Shown: positions 31,032 through 39,497 of the stretch, one piece after another
How positions within the stretch are numbered: the stretch's first letter is position 1
Layout of the letters: the number at the start of each line of letters is the position of its first letter
Assembly: GCA_035535055.1 (NCBI GenBank)
Contig: DATLQT010000062.1
Span: 26,081 to 90,080, forward strand
Length of the DNA: 64,000 bases
Reading direction: 5' to 3'
Source of the DNA: UBA6019 sp035535055
Lineage (GTDB): Bacteria > Chloroflexota > Dormibacteria > Dormibacterales > Dormibacteraceae
Notes under the pieces: generated by a model
Database searches by the model: none
The model's input: the letters and a program-made list of their open reading frames with translations, nothing else
What the model was told of the DNA's origin: nothing
Position numbers and translations under genes: made by a program

Positions 31032-31660
31032 TCGGCGAGATCGCTCGTCGCGTGGGACGAGACCAAGAGCGCATACAAGACGCCGGGGAAGATGCCGAGG
31101 CAGACCAGGCCGAGGCCACAGAGACCGAGCGCCCAGGCGGTGACGATGGCGACGACCACCAGGTTCCAATCCCCAAAACGGCTCCGGACGAGTCCCAGGG
31201 CGGCGGGAAGGTCGACCAGGTCGCGGGGCGAGCCGCTGCGCGCGAAGCGGACGATGGCGGCGGGCATCAGCACCAGCAGGAGTATCCCCCACGGGAGCGC
31301 CGCGACCGCCGCAGCGGTCACCCAGAGGAGGGCTCCGGCGAGGAAGGGATCGGTCACCGGCGGCTGGAGAATCCGGGCGGCGACGCCGGCAAGGAGGATC
31401 GCCAGGAGAGCGAAGGGCGCGCTCAGCCCGGCCAGCACGAGCGCCAGCCAGAGTCCGTCGCGGATCACCCGGCCCAGGGGCCGCCAGGCCGGCGGGCCCG
31501 CTTCGGGATCGTCCGCAGCCGATCGGATGATCGCGACGGAGTAGCCGAGCAGCGGGATGGCACCGATGGGAAGCACCACCAGCAGCGGGATCCCGATCAA
31601 CCAGGCTCGAGCGGAGCCCGGCCGGAAGGGGAATCCGAAGGAGCCGGCGACCCGATCCAT
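31028..31660 (-). CDS. DUF4013-like membrane protein
   Basis: A 210-aa protein with about five hydrophobic segments (WLIGIPLLVVLPIGAIPLLGY, LALVLAGLSAPFALLAILLAG, GALLWVTAAAVAALPWGILL, VVVAIVTAWALGLCGLGLVC and after). The pattern, including the VARILQPP and GDWNL spacers, resembles DUF4013 proteins. Function unknown. ATG at 31660; it is the first gene of an operon with pxpB and pxpC, although a link to 5-oxoproline use is not evident. Confidence 0.65.
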   Translation of the reverse strand: MDRVAGSFGFPFRPGSARAWLIGIPLLVVLPIGAIPLLGYSVAIIRSAADDPEAGPPAWRPLGRVIRDGLWLALVLAGLSAPFALLAILLAGVAARILQPPVTDPFLAGALLWVTAAAVAALPWGILLLVLMPAAIVRFARSGSPRDLVDLPAALGLVRSRFGDWNLVVVAIVTAWALGLCGLGLVCLGIFPGVLYALLVSSHATSDLAE

Positions 31661-31674
31661 TAACCTCGACGGGA

Positions 31675-32514
31675 GTGAACAGCACGGAGCTGATGGCCGT
31701 GGCCCTCGAGCAGGCGGGACTGGATGCCATCCCGGCCGACTCGGGGATTCACATCCCGGGCGAGGGGTTCAAGCGCGCGCTCTTCGGGATCGACCTCGAG
31801 GTCGGTGAGCTGCTCTGGGCTCGGGAGGCCGGGTTCGACGTGGTGGTGGCTCATCACCCGGTGGGCGACGGTGGCGCCAGCGTCGACTTCACCGAGGTGA
31901 TGTGGCGGCAGGTGGCTCAGATGCGGGAGGAGGGGATCAGTGAGCCGGTGGCCCGCGCCGCGGTGGCAGAGCGGGTCGCCACAGTCCACCGCCGCCGCCA
32001 CATGGCGAACCACAACCGGGTGCTCGACACGGCGCGGCTCATCGGGATGCCGCTCTTGAACATCCACCTCCCGCCCGACATTGTGAGCCGGCGTTTGGTG
32101 CAGGACCTCGTCCGCCGGACGGTGGGCCCGGAAACGACGGTGACCGAACTGCTGACGGCGCTCAACGCGGTGCCGGAGATGGAGCGGTCGCTTGTCAAAC
32201 CCGAGGCCTGGATCGGGGATCCCGACAACCTGGCCGGGCGCTGCGTCGTCGCGATGGCGGGGGGTACCAACGGCGGCCACCCGGTCTTCAGCGCCTACTA
32301 CGCCGCCGGCGTCCAGACCATCCTCGCCATGCACATCGATGAGGGCGACTTCAACCGGCTGCGCGGCGAGTTGGGCGAGGACCGCAACTTCATCGTCACC
32401 GGGCACATGCCCTCGGACTCGATCGGGATCAACCGCCTCATCTGGGGCCTCGAGGACCGCGGCCTGGAATGCGTGCGGACGAGCGGGATCATCGACGTGC
32501 CGCGTCCTCGATGA
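31675..32514 (+). CDS. NIF3-like dinuclear metal-centre protein
   Basis: A 279-aa NIF3/YbgI-family protein that would form a hexameric toroid with a two-metal site; GTP cyclohydrolase-like roles have been proposed but the function is not settled. Metal-ligand candidates are VVVAHHPVG, MANHNRVLDTARL and the C-terminal TGHMPSDSIG. A GTG at 31675 after GGGA is the start. Its end overlaps the convergent folC by 26 bp. Confidence 0.75.
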   Translation: MNSTELMAVALEQAGLDAIPADSGIHIPGEGFKRALFGIDLEVGELLWAREAGFDVVVAHHPVGDGGASVDFTEVMWRQVAQMREEGISEPVARAAVAERVATVHRRRHMANHNRVLDTARLIGMPLLNIHLPPDIVSRRLVQDLVRRTVGPETTVTELLTALNAVPEMERSLVKPEAWIGDPDNLAGRCVVAMAGGTNGGHPVFSAYYAAGVQTILAMHIDEGDFNRLRGELGEDRNFIVTGHMPSDSIGINRLIWGLEDRGLECVRTSGIIDVPRPR

Positions 32515-33748
32515 GGAAGTCCCGGACCGCTCCGACCAGGTAGAGACTGCCGCAGACGAGCAGCAGCCCGTCCGGGCCCGTCAGCTCCAGGCCGCGCCTC
32601 GCCGCGAGGATCGCGTTCTCGACGGCCTCGCCACCGGCCCAGAGTGCAGCCAGCTCGAGTGGTTTTGCCGCCCTGGGGCTGTCGGCGGCGGTGAAAATGA
32701 CCCCGGCGGGAGCCAGACGACGAAGCTCGGCGAGGCTCGCCGGGATGTCCTTGTCGGCCATCATTCCGAACACCACGGTGACGGGTCTACCCTCCGCCAG
32801 CCGTGGTACGTCCTCGGCTAAGGCGGCCAGCGCGGCGGGGTTGTGGCCGCCGTCGAGGAGCACGGTCGGCCGGCGACCGATTGGCTCCAGGCGACCCGGC
32901 CAGCGCACCGCATCCAGCCCGTCTGGCACCTCGCCGAGCCGGTTCGCGGCTGCCACGGCCAGCGCCGCGTTGGCCGCCTGGTGCGTGCCCAGCAGCGGCA
33001 CTTTCAAGCCGTGGTACTCGAAGCCAGGGCCGGAGAGGTCGATCTCCGACCCCTCCCAACCACGCCAGCGTGACGTCAGGCGGAGCTCCCGGCCGAGTCG
33101 CCAGACCTCCGCTCCGGCGTTGGAGGCCGCGGACTCGACCACGGTAAGGGCGGCGCCCTCGGCGCCGGTGACGACCGCGTCCCCGGGCTTGATGATGCCC
33201 GCCTTCTCGGCGGCGATCTTCTCGACGCTGTCTCCCAGATACTGCTGGTGGTCGAGGGCAACGTTGGTTATCACGGAGACACCGAGGTCGAGCACGTTGG
33301 TTGCGTCCAGCCGGCCTCCCATGCCCACCTCGATCACCAGCCGGTCGCACCGGCGGGCAAGGTAGGTCAGGGCGACCGTGGTCAATATCTCGAACTCCGT
33401 CGGCGCGCCGAGCTCGGGGCTGATCCCCTCCAGCCGCGGCTGCAGCCACTCCACCGCGGCAGCGAATTCGGCCTCCGAGATCGGCACGCCGTCCACCTGG
33501 ATCCGCTCCCGGTAGGAGACGAGATGGGGACTCGGCATGGTGCCGACGCGGTGCCCGTGCCGACGCAGGATCGCCGCCAGCATCGCGGCGGTCGATCCCT
33601 TGCCGTTGGTGCCGGCGATCAGCGCGCCGCGCAGACTCGCCTCGGGGTTTCCCGCGCGCTGGAGGATGGCGCGGGTCCGCTCGAGGCCGAGCTTGACGCC
33701 GAAGCGACCGAGGCCGGTCACATAGGCGATCGCCTCCGCGTAGGTCAG
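32489..33748 (-). CDS. folC: Bifunctional folylpolyglutamate / dihydrofolate synthase, CTG start
   Basis: Adds glutamate to dihydropteroate and folates. The Mur-ligase-like ATP loop is GALIAGTNGKGSTAAML; other marks are PSPHLVSYRERIQVDG, EVGMGGRLDATN, NVALDHQQYLG and LLDGGHNPAA. The first conventional start (GTG at 33721) gives TGLGRFGVKLGLERT and lacks the family lead-in. The frame upstream reads TYAEAIAYV, the standard FolC N terminus, and begins at a CTG (33748) that overlaps the folD stop as CTGA, with GGAGG ten bases upstream. With it the protein is 419 aa. Confidence 0.92.
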   Translation of the reverse strand: MTYAEAIAYVTGLGRFGVKLGLERTRAILQRAGNPEASLRGALIAGTNGKGSTAAMLAAILRRHGHRVGTMPSPHLVSYRERIQVDGVPISEAEFAAAVEWLQPRLEGISPELGAPTEFEILTTVALTYLARRCDRLVIEVGMGGRLDATNVLDLGVSVITNVALDHQQYLGDSVEKIAAEKAGIIKPGDAVVTGAEGAALTVVESAASNAGAEVWRLGRELRLTSRWRGWEGSEIDLSGPGFEYHGLKVPLLGTHQAANAALAVAAANRLGEVPDGLDAVRWPGRLEPIGRRPTVLLDGGHNPAALAALAEDVPRLAEGRPVTVVFGMMADKDIPASLAELRRLAPAGVIFTAADSPRAAKPLELAALWAGGEAVENAILAARRGLELTGPDGLLLVCGSLYLVGAVRDFLIEDAARR

Positions 33749-34590
33749 CGCCGCCGCGCCTCCGCGTCATACGTGTTGCGGACCAGCATCGCGCGCGTCA
33801 TGGGACCGACGCCACCGGGGTTGGGAGTGAGCCAGCCCGCCACCTGCTCGACGCCGGGGTCGACGTCGCCGACCACCCTGCCGTCCAAGCGGCTGACGCC
33901 GACGTCGACCACCGCCGCGCCGGGCTTGACCCAGTCCGCCTGGATGTAAAACGCTTTACCGACCGCCGACACCAGCACGTCCGCTTGGCGGCACGCCTCG
34001 CGAAGGTCGACGGTACGGCTGTGGCAGATCGTCACCGTCGCCTGCTCCTGCAGCAGCAGCAGCGCCACCGGCTTCCCGACCAGGTTGCTGCGGCCGACCA
34101 CCACAGCCCGCCGGCCGGCCACCGGCACCTCGTTGGCGCGGAGCAGCTCGATGATTCCCGCCGGCGTGCAGGGCTTGACCACCGGCGCGCCGAGGGCGAG
34201 CCGACCCGCGTTGTAGGGGTGAAGGCCGTCGACGTCCTTGGCCGGGGAGATCGCCTCGATCACCGCCTCGGCGTCCACCTGCGGCGGCATCGGCATCTGG
34301 GGCAGGATGGCGCTCACCTCGGGGTCGGCGTCGAGCCGACTGATCAGCTCGATCACCTCGGCGGTGGTCGCCGTCGCCGGCAGGCGGTGGTCGGAGGTGC
34401 TGATCCCCGCCCGCAGGCAGTTGCGCTGCTTCATCCGCACGTAGATCGCGGAGGCCGGGTCGTCGCCCACCAGCAGGGTCGCCAGGTGCGGCCTGGTGCC
34501 TCCGCCCGCCACCCGGGCCTGGACAGCCGCCTCGATCTCCGCATAGACGGTCTCCGCCAGGGCATTGCCATCCAGGAGCTGGGCCGTCAC
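33745..34590 (-). CDS. folD: Methylenetetrahydrofolate dehydrogenase / cyclohydrolase FolD
   Basis: Interconverts methylene-, methenyl- and formyl-tetrahydrofolate. The 281-aa protein has AIYVRMKQRNC with the catalytic Lys region, ILPQMPMPPQVD, KDVDGLHPYNAGRL, PCTPAGI, VVVGRSNLVGKPVALLLL, and TPNPGGVGPMT. The GTG at 34590 overlaps the larC stop (GTGA). A third, degenerate copy of the TGTAAAACG-type palindrome lies inside at 33944-33959. Confidence 0.96.
   Translation of the reverse strand: MTAQLLDGNALAETVYAEIEAAVQARVAGGGTRPHLATLLVGDDPASAIYVRMKQRNCLRAGISTSDHRLPATATTAEVIELISRLDADPEVSAILPQMPMPPQVDAEAVIEAISPAKDVDGLHPYNAGRLALGAPVVKPCTPAGIIELLRANEVPVAGRRAVVVGRSNLVGKPVALLLLQEQATVTICHSRTVDLREACRQADVLVSAVGKAFYIQADWVKPGAAVVDVGVSRLDGRVVGDVDPGVEQVAGWLTPNPGGVGPMTRAMLVRNTYDAEARRR
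33944..33959. repeat. Degenerate third copy of the AT-rich palindrome
   Basis: ATGTAAAACGCTTTAC matches copies 1 and 2 at 15 of 16 bases; the one change breaks the perfect symmetry. It encodes GKAFYI of folD, a segment conserved in that family, so the likeness could be chance plus coding constraint. Confidence 0.35.
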
Positions 34591-35747
34591 GGGCGCCGCG
34601 CCGCCTCGGCCACCATCCGCATGACCTCCCGGAGCTCGCGGCCGCTCTCCCGGGCCAGGCGGCGCGCGTCCTCGTACTCGGGCGCCCATTCGACGGCCCG
34701 CCCATCCAGGTACTTGACCTTGACTCGGGCGATGCCCAGCTCCGTCTCCACCTCGACCACCTCGCGCTCGGCGAGCACCCGGCGAGTCTCGGTCACCCTC
34801 ACGCCGAGGGTCGAACTGGACCGGAGAAGGAGGTCGGTGAGGGCGGGGGCGCGGTCGGCCCCGGTCATCACCGTCAGCAACTGCCCAGGGCGGCCCTTCT
34901 TCATCAGAGCCGGGGCGACCGAGACGTCGAGCGCGCCCGCCTGCATCAGGTCCTCCACCAGCGCGGCGACCAAGTTGCCGGGAAGGTCGTCCAGGTTGGT
35001 CTCGAGGACTGTGACGGTGTCCTCGGGTCGGGCGCCGACCTCGCCCAGCCAGACGCGGAGCAGGTTGCCGGGCAGGTCGCGTCCGCCGGCGCCGTAGCCG
35101 ATCCGCGACGGCCGGATCACAGGCCGCGAAAAGCTGGCACAGACGGCCAGGATCGCAGCTCCGGTGGGGGTCACCAGCTCGACCGTCGAGTCGGACGGCT
35201 CGAGGGTGGCCCCGGCCTCCGCCAGGAGCTGGAGGGCGGCCGGCGCCGGCAGCGGGAGGTCGCCGCGCAACCCGCGCTCGGCGGGAAGCGGCGAGGCATA
35301 CACGTCCGCGACCTCCAACTCGTCGAGGAGCCAGAAACTGCCGACCAGGTCGACCAGCGTGTCGGCTCCGCCGAGCTCGTGGAGGTGGACTTCGTCGATG
35401 GGAACAGAGTGGAGACCCGCTTCGACCCGGCCCAGGCGGTCCAAAGCTTCGAGCGCCCGGCCCCGCGTGCGATCCGGCAGCCCGACCGCCTCGCCGACCA
35501 GCCGTTTCAGCTCGGGAAGCGAGCGGACCGAGCCGTCGCCTGCCCTCACCTCCGCTCGCAGCCCGCGAACGTGGCCTCGGCTCACCCGCCCGAGGTCGAT
35601 GGAGACCTCCTCCTCGAGATCCAGCGCCCTCACCAGCCGGGTCAGCAGCGACAGCCCGGCCTCCTCGCCGGTGAGGTCGATCAGCGCCCCCAGGACCATG
35701 TCGCCCGAGATACCCGAAAAGCAGTCGAAGTAGGCCGCCCGGGTCAT
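34587..35747 (-). CDS. larC: LarC, nickel insertion protein of the NPN cofactor pathway
   Basis: CTP-dependent cyclometallase that inserts nickel into the pincer nucleotide. The 386-aa protein has the LarC N terminus YFDCFSGISGDMVLGALIDL, VHLHELGGADTLVDLVG, TPTGAAILA, GYGAGGRDLPGNLLRV, ETNLDDLPG and MKKGRPG, and is full-length without the frameshift seen in some lactobacilli. The ATG overlaps the folB stop (ATGA) and the end overlaps folD. larB is 9 kb away. Confidence 0.94.
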   Translation of the reverse strand: MTRAAYFDCFSGISGDMVLGALIDLTGEEAGLSLLTRLVRALDLEEEVSIDLGRVSRGHVRGLRAEVRAGDGSVRSLPELKRLVGEAVGLPDRTRGRALEALDRLGRVEAGLHSVPIDEVHLHELGGADTLVDLVGSFWLLDELEVADVYASPLPAERGLRGDLPLPAPAALQLLAEAGATLEPSDSTVELVTPTGAAILAVCASFSRPVIRPSRIGYGAGGRDLPGNLLRVWLGEVGARPEDTVTVLETNLDDLPGNLVAALVEDLMQAGALDVSVAPALMKKGRPGQLLTVMTGADRAPALTDLLLRSSSTLGVRVTETRRVLAEREVVEVETELGIARVKVKYLDGRAVEWAPEYEDARRLARESGRELREVMRMVAEAARRP

Positions 35748-36094
35748 GGCCGGGTGATCTCAACCGACACCGAGCGGAACTCGCCCGGGAGCGGAGGCTT
35801 CTTGTGCACCCGGACCGTCACCCGCTCCACCCGGGGCAGGGCGAGGAGGCGCCCGGCGACGCTCTCGGCCACAGCTTCGAGGAGATGGCGGGGCTCGCCC
35901 TCGACCACCTCGCGGACCACCTCGTAGGCCCGCGCATAGTCGATCGTCTCCTCCAGCCGGTCCGAACGGCCGGGTGCGCGCAGGTCGCCCTCGAGAAGGA
36001 CGTCCACGCTGAAGCGGGCCCCCAGCTCGCGCTCGGCCGGGAAGACGCCGTGGCGGCCGAAAAAGCCCATGCCCTCCATCAGGATCCGGTCCAC
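35744..36094 (-). CDS. folB: Dihydroneopterin aldolase
   Basis: Cleaves dihydroneopterin in folate synthesis. The 116-aa protein has DRILMEGMGFFGRHGVFPAERELG, the catalytic Tyr in DRLEETIDYARAYEVV, and VTVRVHKKPPLPGEF. First gene of a tightly overlapped operon folB-larC-folD-folC. folP and folK are in a different operon 20 kb away. Confidence 0.93.
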   Translation of the reverse strand: MDRILMEGMGFFGRHGVFPAERELGARFSVDVLLEGDLRAPGRSDRLEETIDYARAYEVVREVVEGEPRHLLEAVAESVAGRLLALPRVERVTVRVHKKPPLPGEFRSVSVEITRP

Positions 36095-36144
36095 CGGCAG
36101 ATTATCGGTGGCTCCGAGCCGACACCCGGGCGCCCGCCTCGCCG

Positions 36145-37902
36145 ATGATGGGGAATCAGGACCGGTCTCGAACCGGTAGCAATGGGGTTTTGTCGTTGAG
36201 CAGAGACTCGGTGCAACCGTCCCACGAGGACCGCCAGGCGGCGAACGCGGCCAAGATGGCCGGGCGCAGCCCCTGGCCCGCCCTGCTGGTGCTCTGCATG
36301 GGCTTCTTCATGATCCTGCTCGACACCACGATCGTGAACATCGCGATCCCGAGCATCATCGACAAGCTCCACGCGACCCTCGACCAGATCCTCTGGGTCC
36401 TGAACGCCTACATCCTGGTCTACGCGGTGCTGCTGATCACCGCCAGCCGGCTCGGCGACCGCTACGGACAGCGCAGCCTCTTCGTCGTCGGGCTCTTCAT
36501 CTTCACCGCCGCCTCGGCCCTCTGCGGCCTGGCCCAGGACAGCAACCAGCTGATCGCGGGCCGCGTCGTCCAGGGCGTCGGCGGCGCGCTGCTGACCCCC
36601 CAGACGCTGGCCATCATCAGCGTCATGTTCCCGCCCCAGCGGCGTGGTGCCGCGATGGGCGTCTGGGGCGCAGTCGCCGGGGTTGCGGCCATCGCCGGGC
36701 CGACCCTGGGCGGTTTCCTGGTCACGGACGTCGACTGGCGCTGGATCTTCTACGTCAACCTGCCGGTCGGGGTGGCCGCGATCATCCTCTCCTTCGTGTA
36801 CATCCCCGACGTCCGCCCGGGGCGCCAGCACGGCTGGGACCTGCCCGGCATCCTGACCTCCACTGCGGCGCTGTTCCTGATCGTCTTCGGCTTGATCGAG
36901 GGCCAGCGCTACAACTGGGGCACCGTAGCCGGTTTCCTGACAATCCCGATGATCCTGGTCGTGGGCTGCGTCCTCCTGGTGGCCTTCTTATTCCTCGAGC
37001 GCAGGACGACCGAGCCACTGGTCCCCCTCGACCTCTTCCGAAACCGCAACTTCGCGATCCTCAACTGGGTCACCGCGGCGATGTCGTTCGGCATGCTCGG
37101 GCTCTTCCTGCCCCTGACCATCTACCTGCAGAGCGTGCTCGGGCTGACCGCGCTCCAGGCCGGGCTCGCAATTGCCCCGATGTCGCTCACCTCGATGGTG
37201 ATCGCGCCCAACGCCGGGCGGTTGACCGACCGGATCGGCGGCAAGTACATCCTCATGGCGGGCATGGCGCTCTTCGCCGTCGGGATGGGCGGGATCATCT
37301 TCACCGCGCGGGTCGACTCGACCTGGCTGACCTTCCTGCCCTGGCTGATCGTGGGCGGTTTCGGGATGGGCTGCATCTTCGCGCCGGCGACCACGGTCGC
37401 GATGCGGAACATCCCCCAACACCGGGTCGGCGCCGCCTCGGGGGTCTTCAACACCACCCGCCAGCTCGGCGGGGCGGTCGGCTCCTCGATCGTTGGGGCC
37501 GTGCTTCAAAACCGGCTCAGCGAGGCGCTGAAGAGCGAGGCGGCGAGCCGCTCCGGCCAGCTGCCCAGCCAGCTTCCGCCGTCAACCCGCCAGCAGCTGG
37601 TCGACTCGTTCAACAGCAGCGGCGGGCTCGAGGTGGGCCGTGGCCAGACCGGGTCGTCCGGAGGTTCCTTCCAGGCCCCGCCCAACGTCCCGGCTGCGGT
37701 GGTGCACCAGATGCAGGTGCAGATCACGGCCTACTTCCACGACGTCTTCGTCAACGCCTACCTCACCGCGATGCGGCCGACGCTGGCGATCTCAGTGGCG
37801 GTGCTCCTGGTGGGCGCTCTCAGTTGCTTCCTGATCGAACGGCGGGCGGTCGCCGCCCGCCGGGCGGAGGAGGAGCGAGAGCGGTCGGCGGTGGCCTCCT
37901 AG
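36145..37902 (+). CDS. DHA2-family MFS drug-type exporter (EmrB/QacA-like)
   Basis: A 14-helix major-facilitator exporter, up to 585 aa. The DHA2 marks are MILLDTTIVNIAIPSI, WVLNAYILVYAVLLI, RLGDRYGQR and GAALLTPQTLAII. A hydrophilic loop between the last two helices (about 475-530) is typical. The ATG at 36145 gives a low-complexity lead; a GTG at 36211 or an ATG at 36256 region may be the real start. An ACCGGT-N5-ACCGGT repeat lies in the disputed lead. Substrate unknown. Confidence 0.88.
   Translation: MMGNQDRSRTGSNGVLSLSRDSVQPSHEDRQAANAAKMAGRSPWPALLVLCMGFFMILLDTTIVNIAIPSIIDKLHATLDQILWVLNAYILVYAVLLITASRLGDRYGQRSLFVVGLFIFTAASALCGLAQDSNQLIAGRVVQGVGGALLTPQTLAIISVMFPPQRRGAAMGVWGAVAGVAAIAGPTLGGFLVTDVDWRWIFYVNLPVGVAAIILSFVYIPDVRPGRQHGWDLPGILTSTAALFLIVFGLIEGQRYNWGTVAGFLTIPMILVVGCVLLVAFLFLERRTTEPLVPLDLFRNRNFAILNWVTAAMSFGMLGLFLPLTIYLQSVLGLTALQAGLAIAPMSLTSMVIAPNAGRLTDRIGGKYILMAGMALFAVGMGGIIFTARVDSTWLTFLPWLIVGGFGMGCIFAPATTVAMRNIPQHRVGAASGVFNTTRQLGGAVGSSIVGAVLQNRLSEALKSEAASRSGQLPSQLPPSTRQQLVDSFNSSGGLEVGRGQTGSSGGSFQAPPNVPAAVVHQMQVQITAYFHDVFVNAYLTAMRPTLAISVAVLLVGALSCFLIERRAVAARRAEEERERSAVAS
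36161..36177. promoter_or_regulatory. ACCGGT-N5-ACCGGT repeat near the exporter start
   Basis: Two palindromic ACCGGT hexamers (36161-36166 and 36172-36177) five bases apart. If the exporter starts at the GTG at 36211, this would lie in its promoter region and could be an operator. If it starts at 36145 it is coding sequence. Confidence 0.25.
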
Positions 37903-37931
37903 GGCCACCATCCGCCGGGGACTTTCGCTGG

Positions 37932-38222
37932 CTACCGCCGGCTGCCGGTGACCAGCCTGAGAACCGCCAGCAGCGCGATGGCGCCTATCAGCGCCACCAC
38001 CAGGCTCTCCCAGAAGCCGGCCGTGCCCTGGATGAAGCCGCCCAGCAGCGCGCCGCCGATGAAGGCGCCGGCGATCCCGACCAGGATGTCCACCACGCAG
38101 CCGTAGCCGCGACCGCGAACGACCCGACCGGCTACGGCGCCGGCGATCAGGCCGATCAGGAGCCAGGCGAGGACGCCTCCGGGCTCGAGCTGGAACGCGA
38201 GGTAGACGGGTTGCGAGTCCAC
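37932..38222 (-). CDS. GlsB/YeaQ/YmgE-family membrane protein
   Basis: A 96-aa transglycosylase-associated family protein. Three hydrophobic segments are seen, with the family pattern AWLLIGLIAGAVAGRVVRGRGYGCVVDILVGIAGAFIGG shown in parts: GLIAGAVAGRVV, then DILVGIAGAFIGGALLG, then a final helix (LVVALIGAIALLAVLRL). Members are stress-related small membrane proteins of unclear function. Located 9 bp upstream (in transcription) of nothing on its strand; the YncE-like gene precedes it by 9 bp, so they may be cotranscribed. Confidence 0.85.
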   Translation of the reverse strand: MDSQPVYLAFQLEPGGVLAWLLIGLIAGAVAGRVVRGRGYGCVVDILVGIAGAFIGGALLGGFIQGTAGFWESLVVALIGAIALLAVLRLVTGSRR

Positions 38223-38231
38223 CCTCGCAGG

Positions 38232-39464
38232 CTAGCGGTAGACGCCGTTATGACCGATGCTGTAGCTCCCGGTGTTGGGGAAGTAGGTGAGCCCGTGGTC
38301 GCCCGCGCCGGCGTGGATCGAGTCCAGCACCCGGCCGGACTCGGGGTCGATCACCAGCACGGTGGCGTTGTAGCGGCTGGAGACCCAGAGCTGGCTGCCA
38401 TCGGGTGAGAGCTGGAACATGTCCGGGCTGCCGCCGACCCTCCAGGTCGCGACCACCGTGCGCTGGGCCACGTCGATTTCGGAGATGGTCCCCGCGTCCC
38501 GGTTGCTGACGTACATGAAATGTGTGTTACGCGAGACCTGGAGGCCGTGGGCGCCGCGGCCGGTCTTGATGAAGCCGACCTCCTGCATGGTGTTCCCGTT
38601 GACGATCGAGACCCCCGCACGGTAGCCCTGGTTGGCGACGTAGAAGACGTCACCCGCAGGGGCCAGCCGCACGTCGATGGGCAGGCCGCCGACGTTGAGA
38701 TAGCCGGTGATCGCCATCGAGCGGGTATCGACCTTGACCAGGATTCCGCTCCACTCGGTGCTGGCGATGAAGTAGCTGCCGTCGGCCGAGAAGTCGAGGT
38801 GGTCCACCCCGGGATAGGGAATCGGGACGGACTTGATGAGCTGCCAGGTGTTGGGATCCCGGAAGTCGATCCGCGCCAGGCGCTCGACGACGACGATCGC
38901 CTTCTTGCCGTCAGGAGTGAAGTAGAGGTTGTAGGGGTAGGGAACCGAGATGTTGCCGACCAGCGTGGCGGTAGCGGGGTCGATGACCCCGAGCTGGCTG
39001 GCGCCCTCCTCGTCGATGTAGAGCCTCTTCATGTCCCATGACGGCGTGATGTGGTGTGGGATTGCGCCGACCGCGAATTGCTTGACCACCTTCATGGTGG
39101 CCGGGTCGATCACGTCGACGGTATTGGCGAGGCTGTTGGGGACGTAGACATAAGGCTTGATCGAGGCGAGCTTGGGATCCACCAAGCCGGAGATGGTGTT
39201 GGCGTAGACGTTGTAGGGGGCCGGGATGACCGGATCCTCGTCCAGGAGAGGATGCAATGCCCGGCGGCGGGAGACAGTGTTCGGCGCGAGGGTTCCCACC
39301 CCCGCCGAGAGGGCCGGGGCGCCCGAGGCCGCGCTGCCACCATCGGGCGGAGGCTCGCCCCGGAAGCCGACGGCCGCGGGACGGTCGGGCGAGATGGTGA
39401 GCACCAGCAGGCAGGCCAGGCAGAGAGCTATGGCGCCCGCCAGGGAGCCGCGAATGAACCTCAA
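38232..39464 (-). CDS. Secreted YncE-like beta-propeller protein
   Basis: A 410-aa exported protein. The N terminus has a signal or anchor segment (LAGAIALCLACLLVLTI). From about residue 105 seven-bladed propeller repeats follow, each with patterns such as YVPNSLANTVDVIDPATMKVV, IDPATATLVGNISVP, FYVANQGYRAGVSIVNG and YVSNRDAGTISEIDVAQ. This matches YVTN/YncE-type surface propellers. Ligand unknown. The Pro/Ser/Ala-rich segment after the anchor is probably flexible. Confidence 0.82.
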   Translation of the reverse strand: MRFIRGSLAGAIALCLACLLVLTISPDRPAAVGFRGEPPPDGGSAASGAPALSAGVGTLAPNTVSRRRALHPLLDEDPVIPAPYNVYANTISGLVDPKLASIKPYVYVPNSLANTVDVIDPATMKVVKQFAVGAIPHHITPSWDMKRLYIDEEGASQLGVIDPATATLVGNISVPYPYNLYFTPDGKKAIVVVERLARIDFRDPNTWQLIKSVPIPYPGVDHLDFSADGSYFIASTEWSGILVKVDTRSMAITGYLNVGGLPIDVRLAPAGDVFYVANQGYRAGVSIVNGNTMQEVGFIKTGRGAHGLQVSRNTHFMYVSNRDAGTISEIDVAQRTVVATWRVGGSPDMFQLSPDGSQLWVSSRYNATVLVIDPESGRVLDSIHAGAGDHGLTYFPNTGSYSIGHNGVYR

Positions 39465-39497
39465 GGCGAGTTGGAGTCTAGTTGGGTGAGGGCGCCT

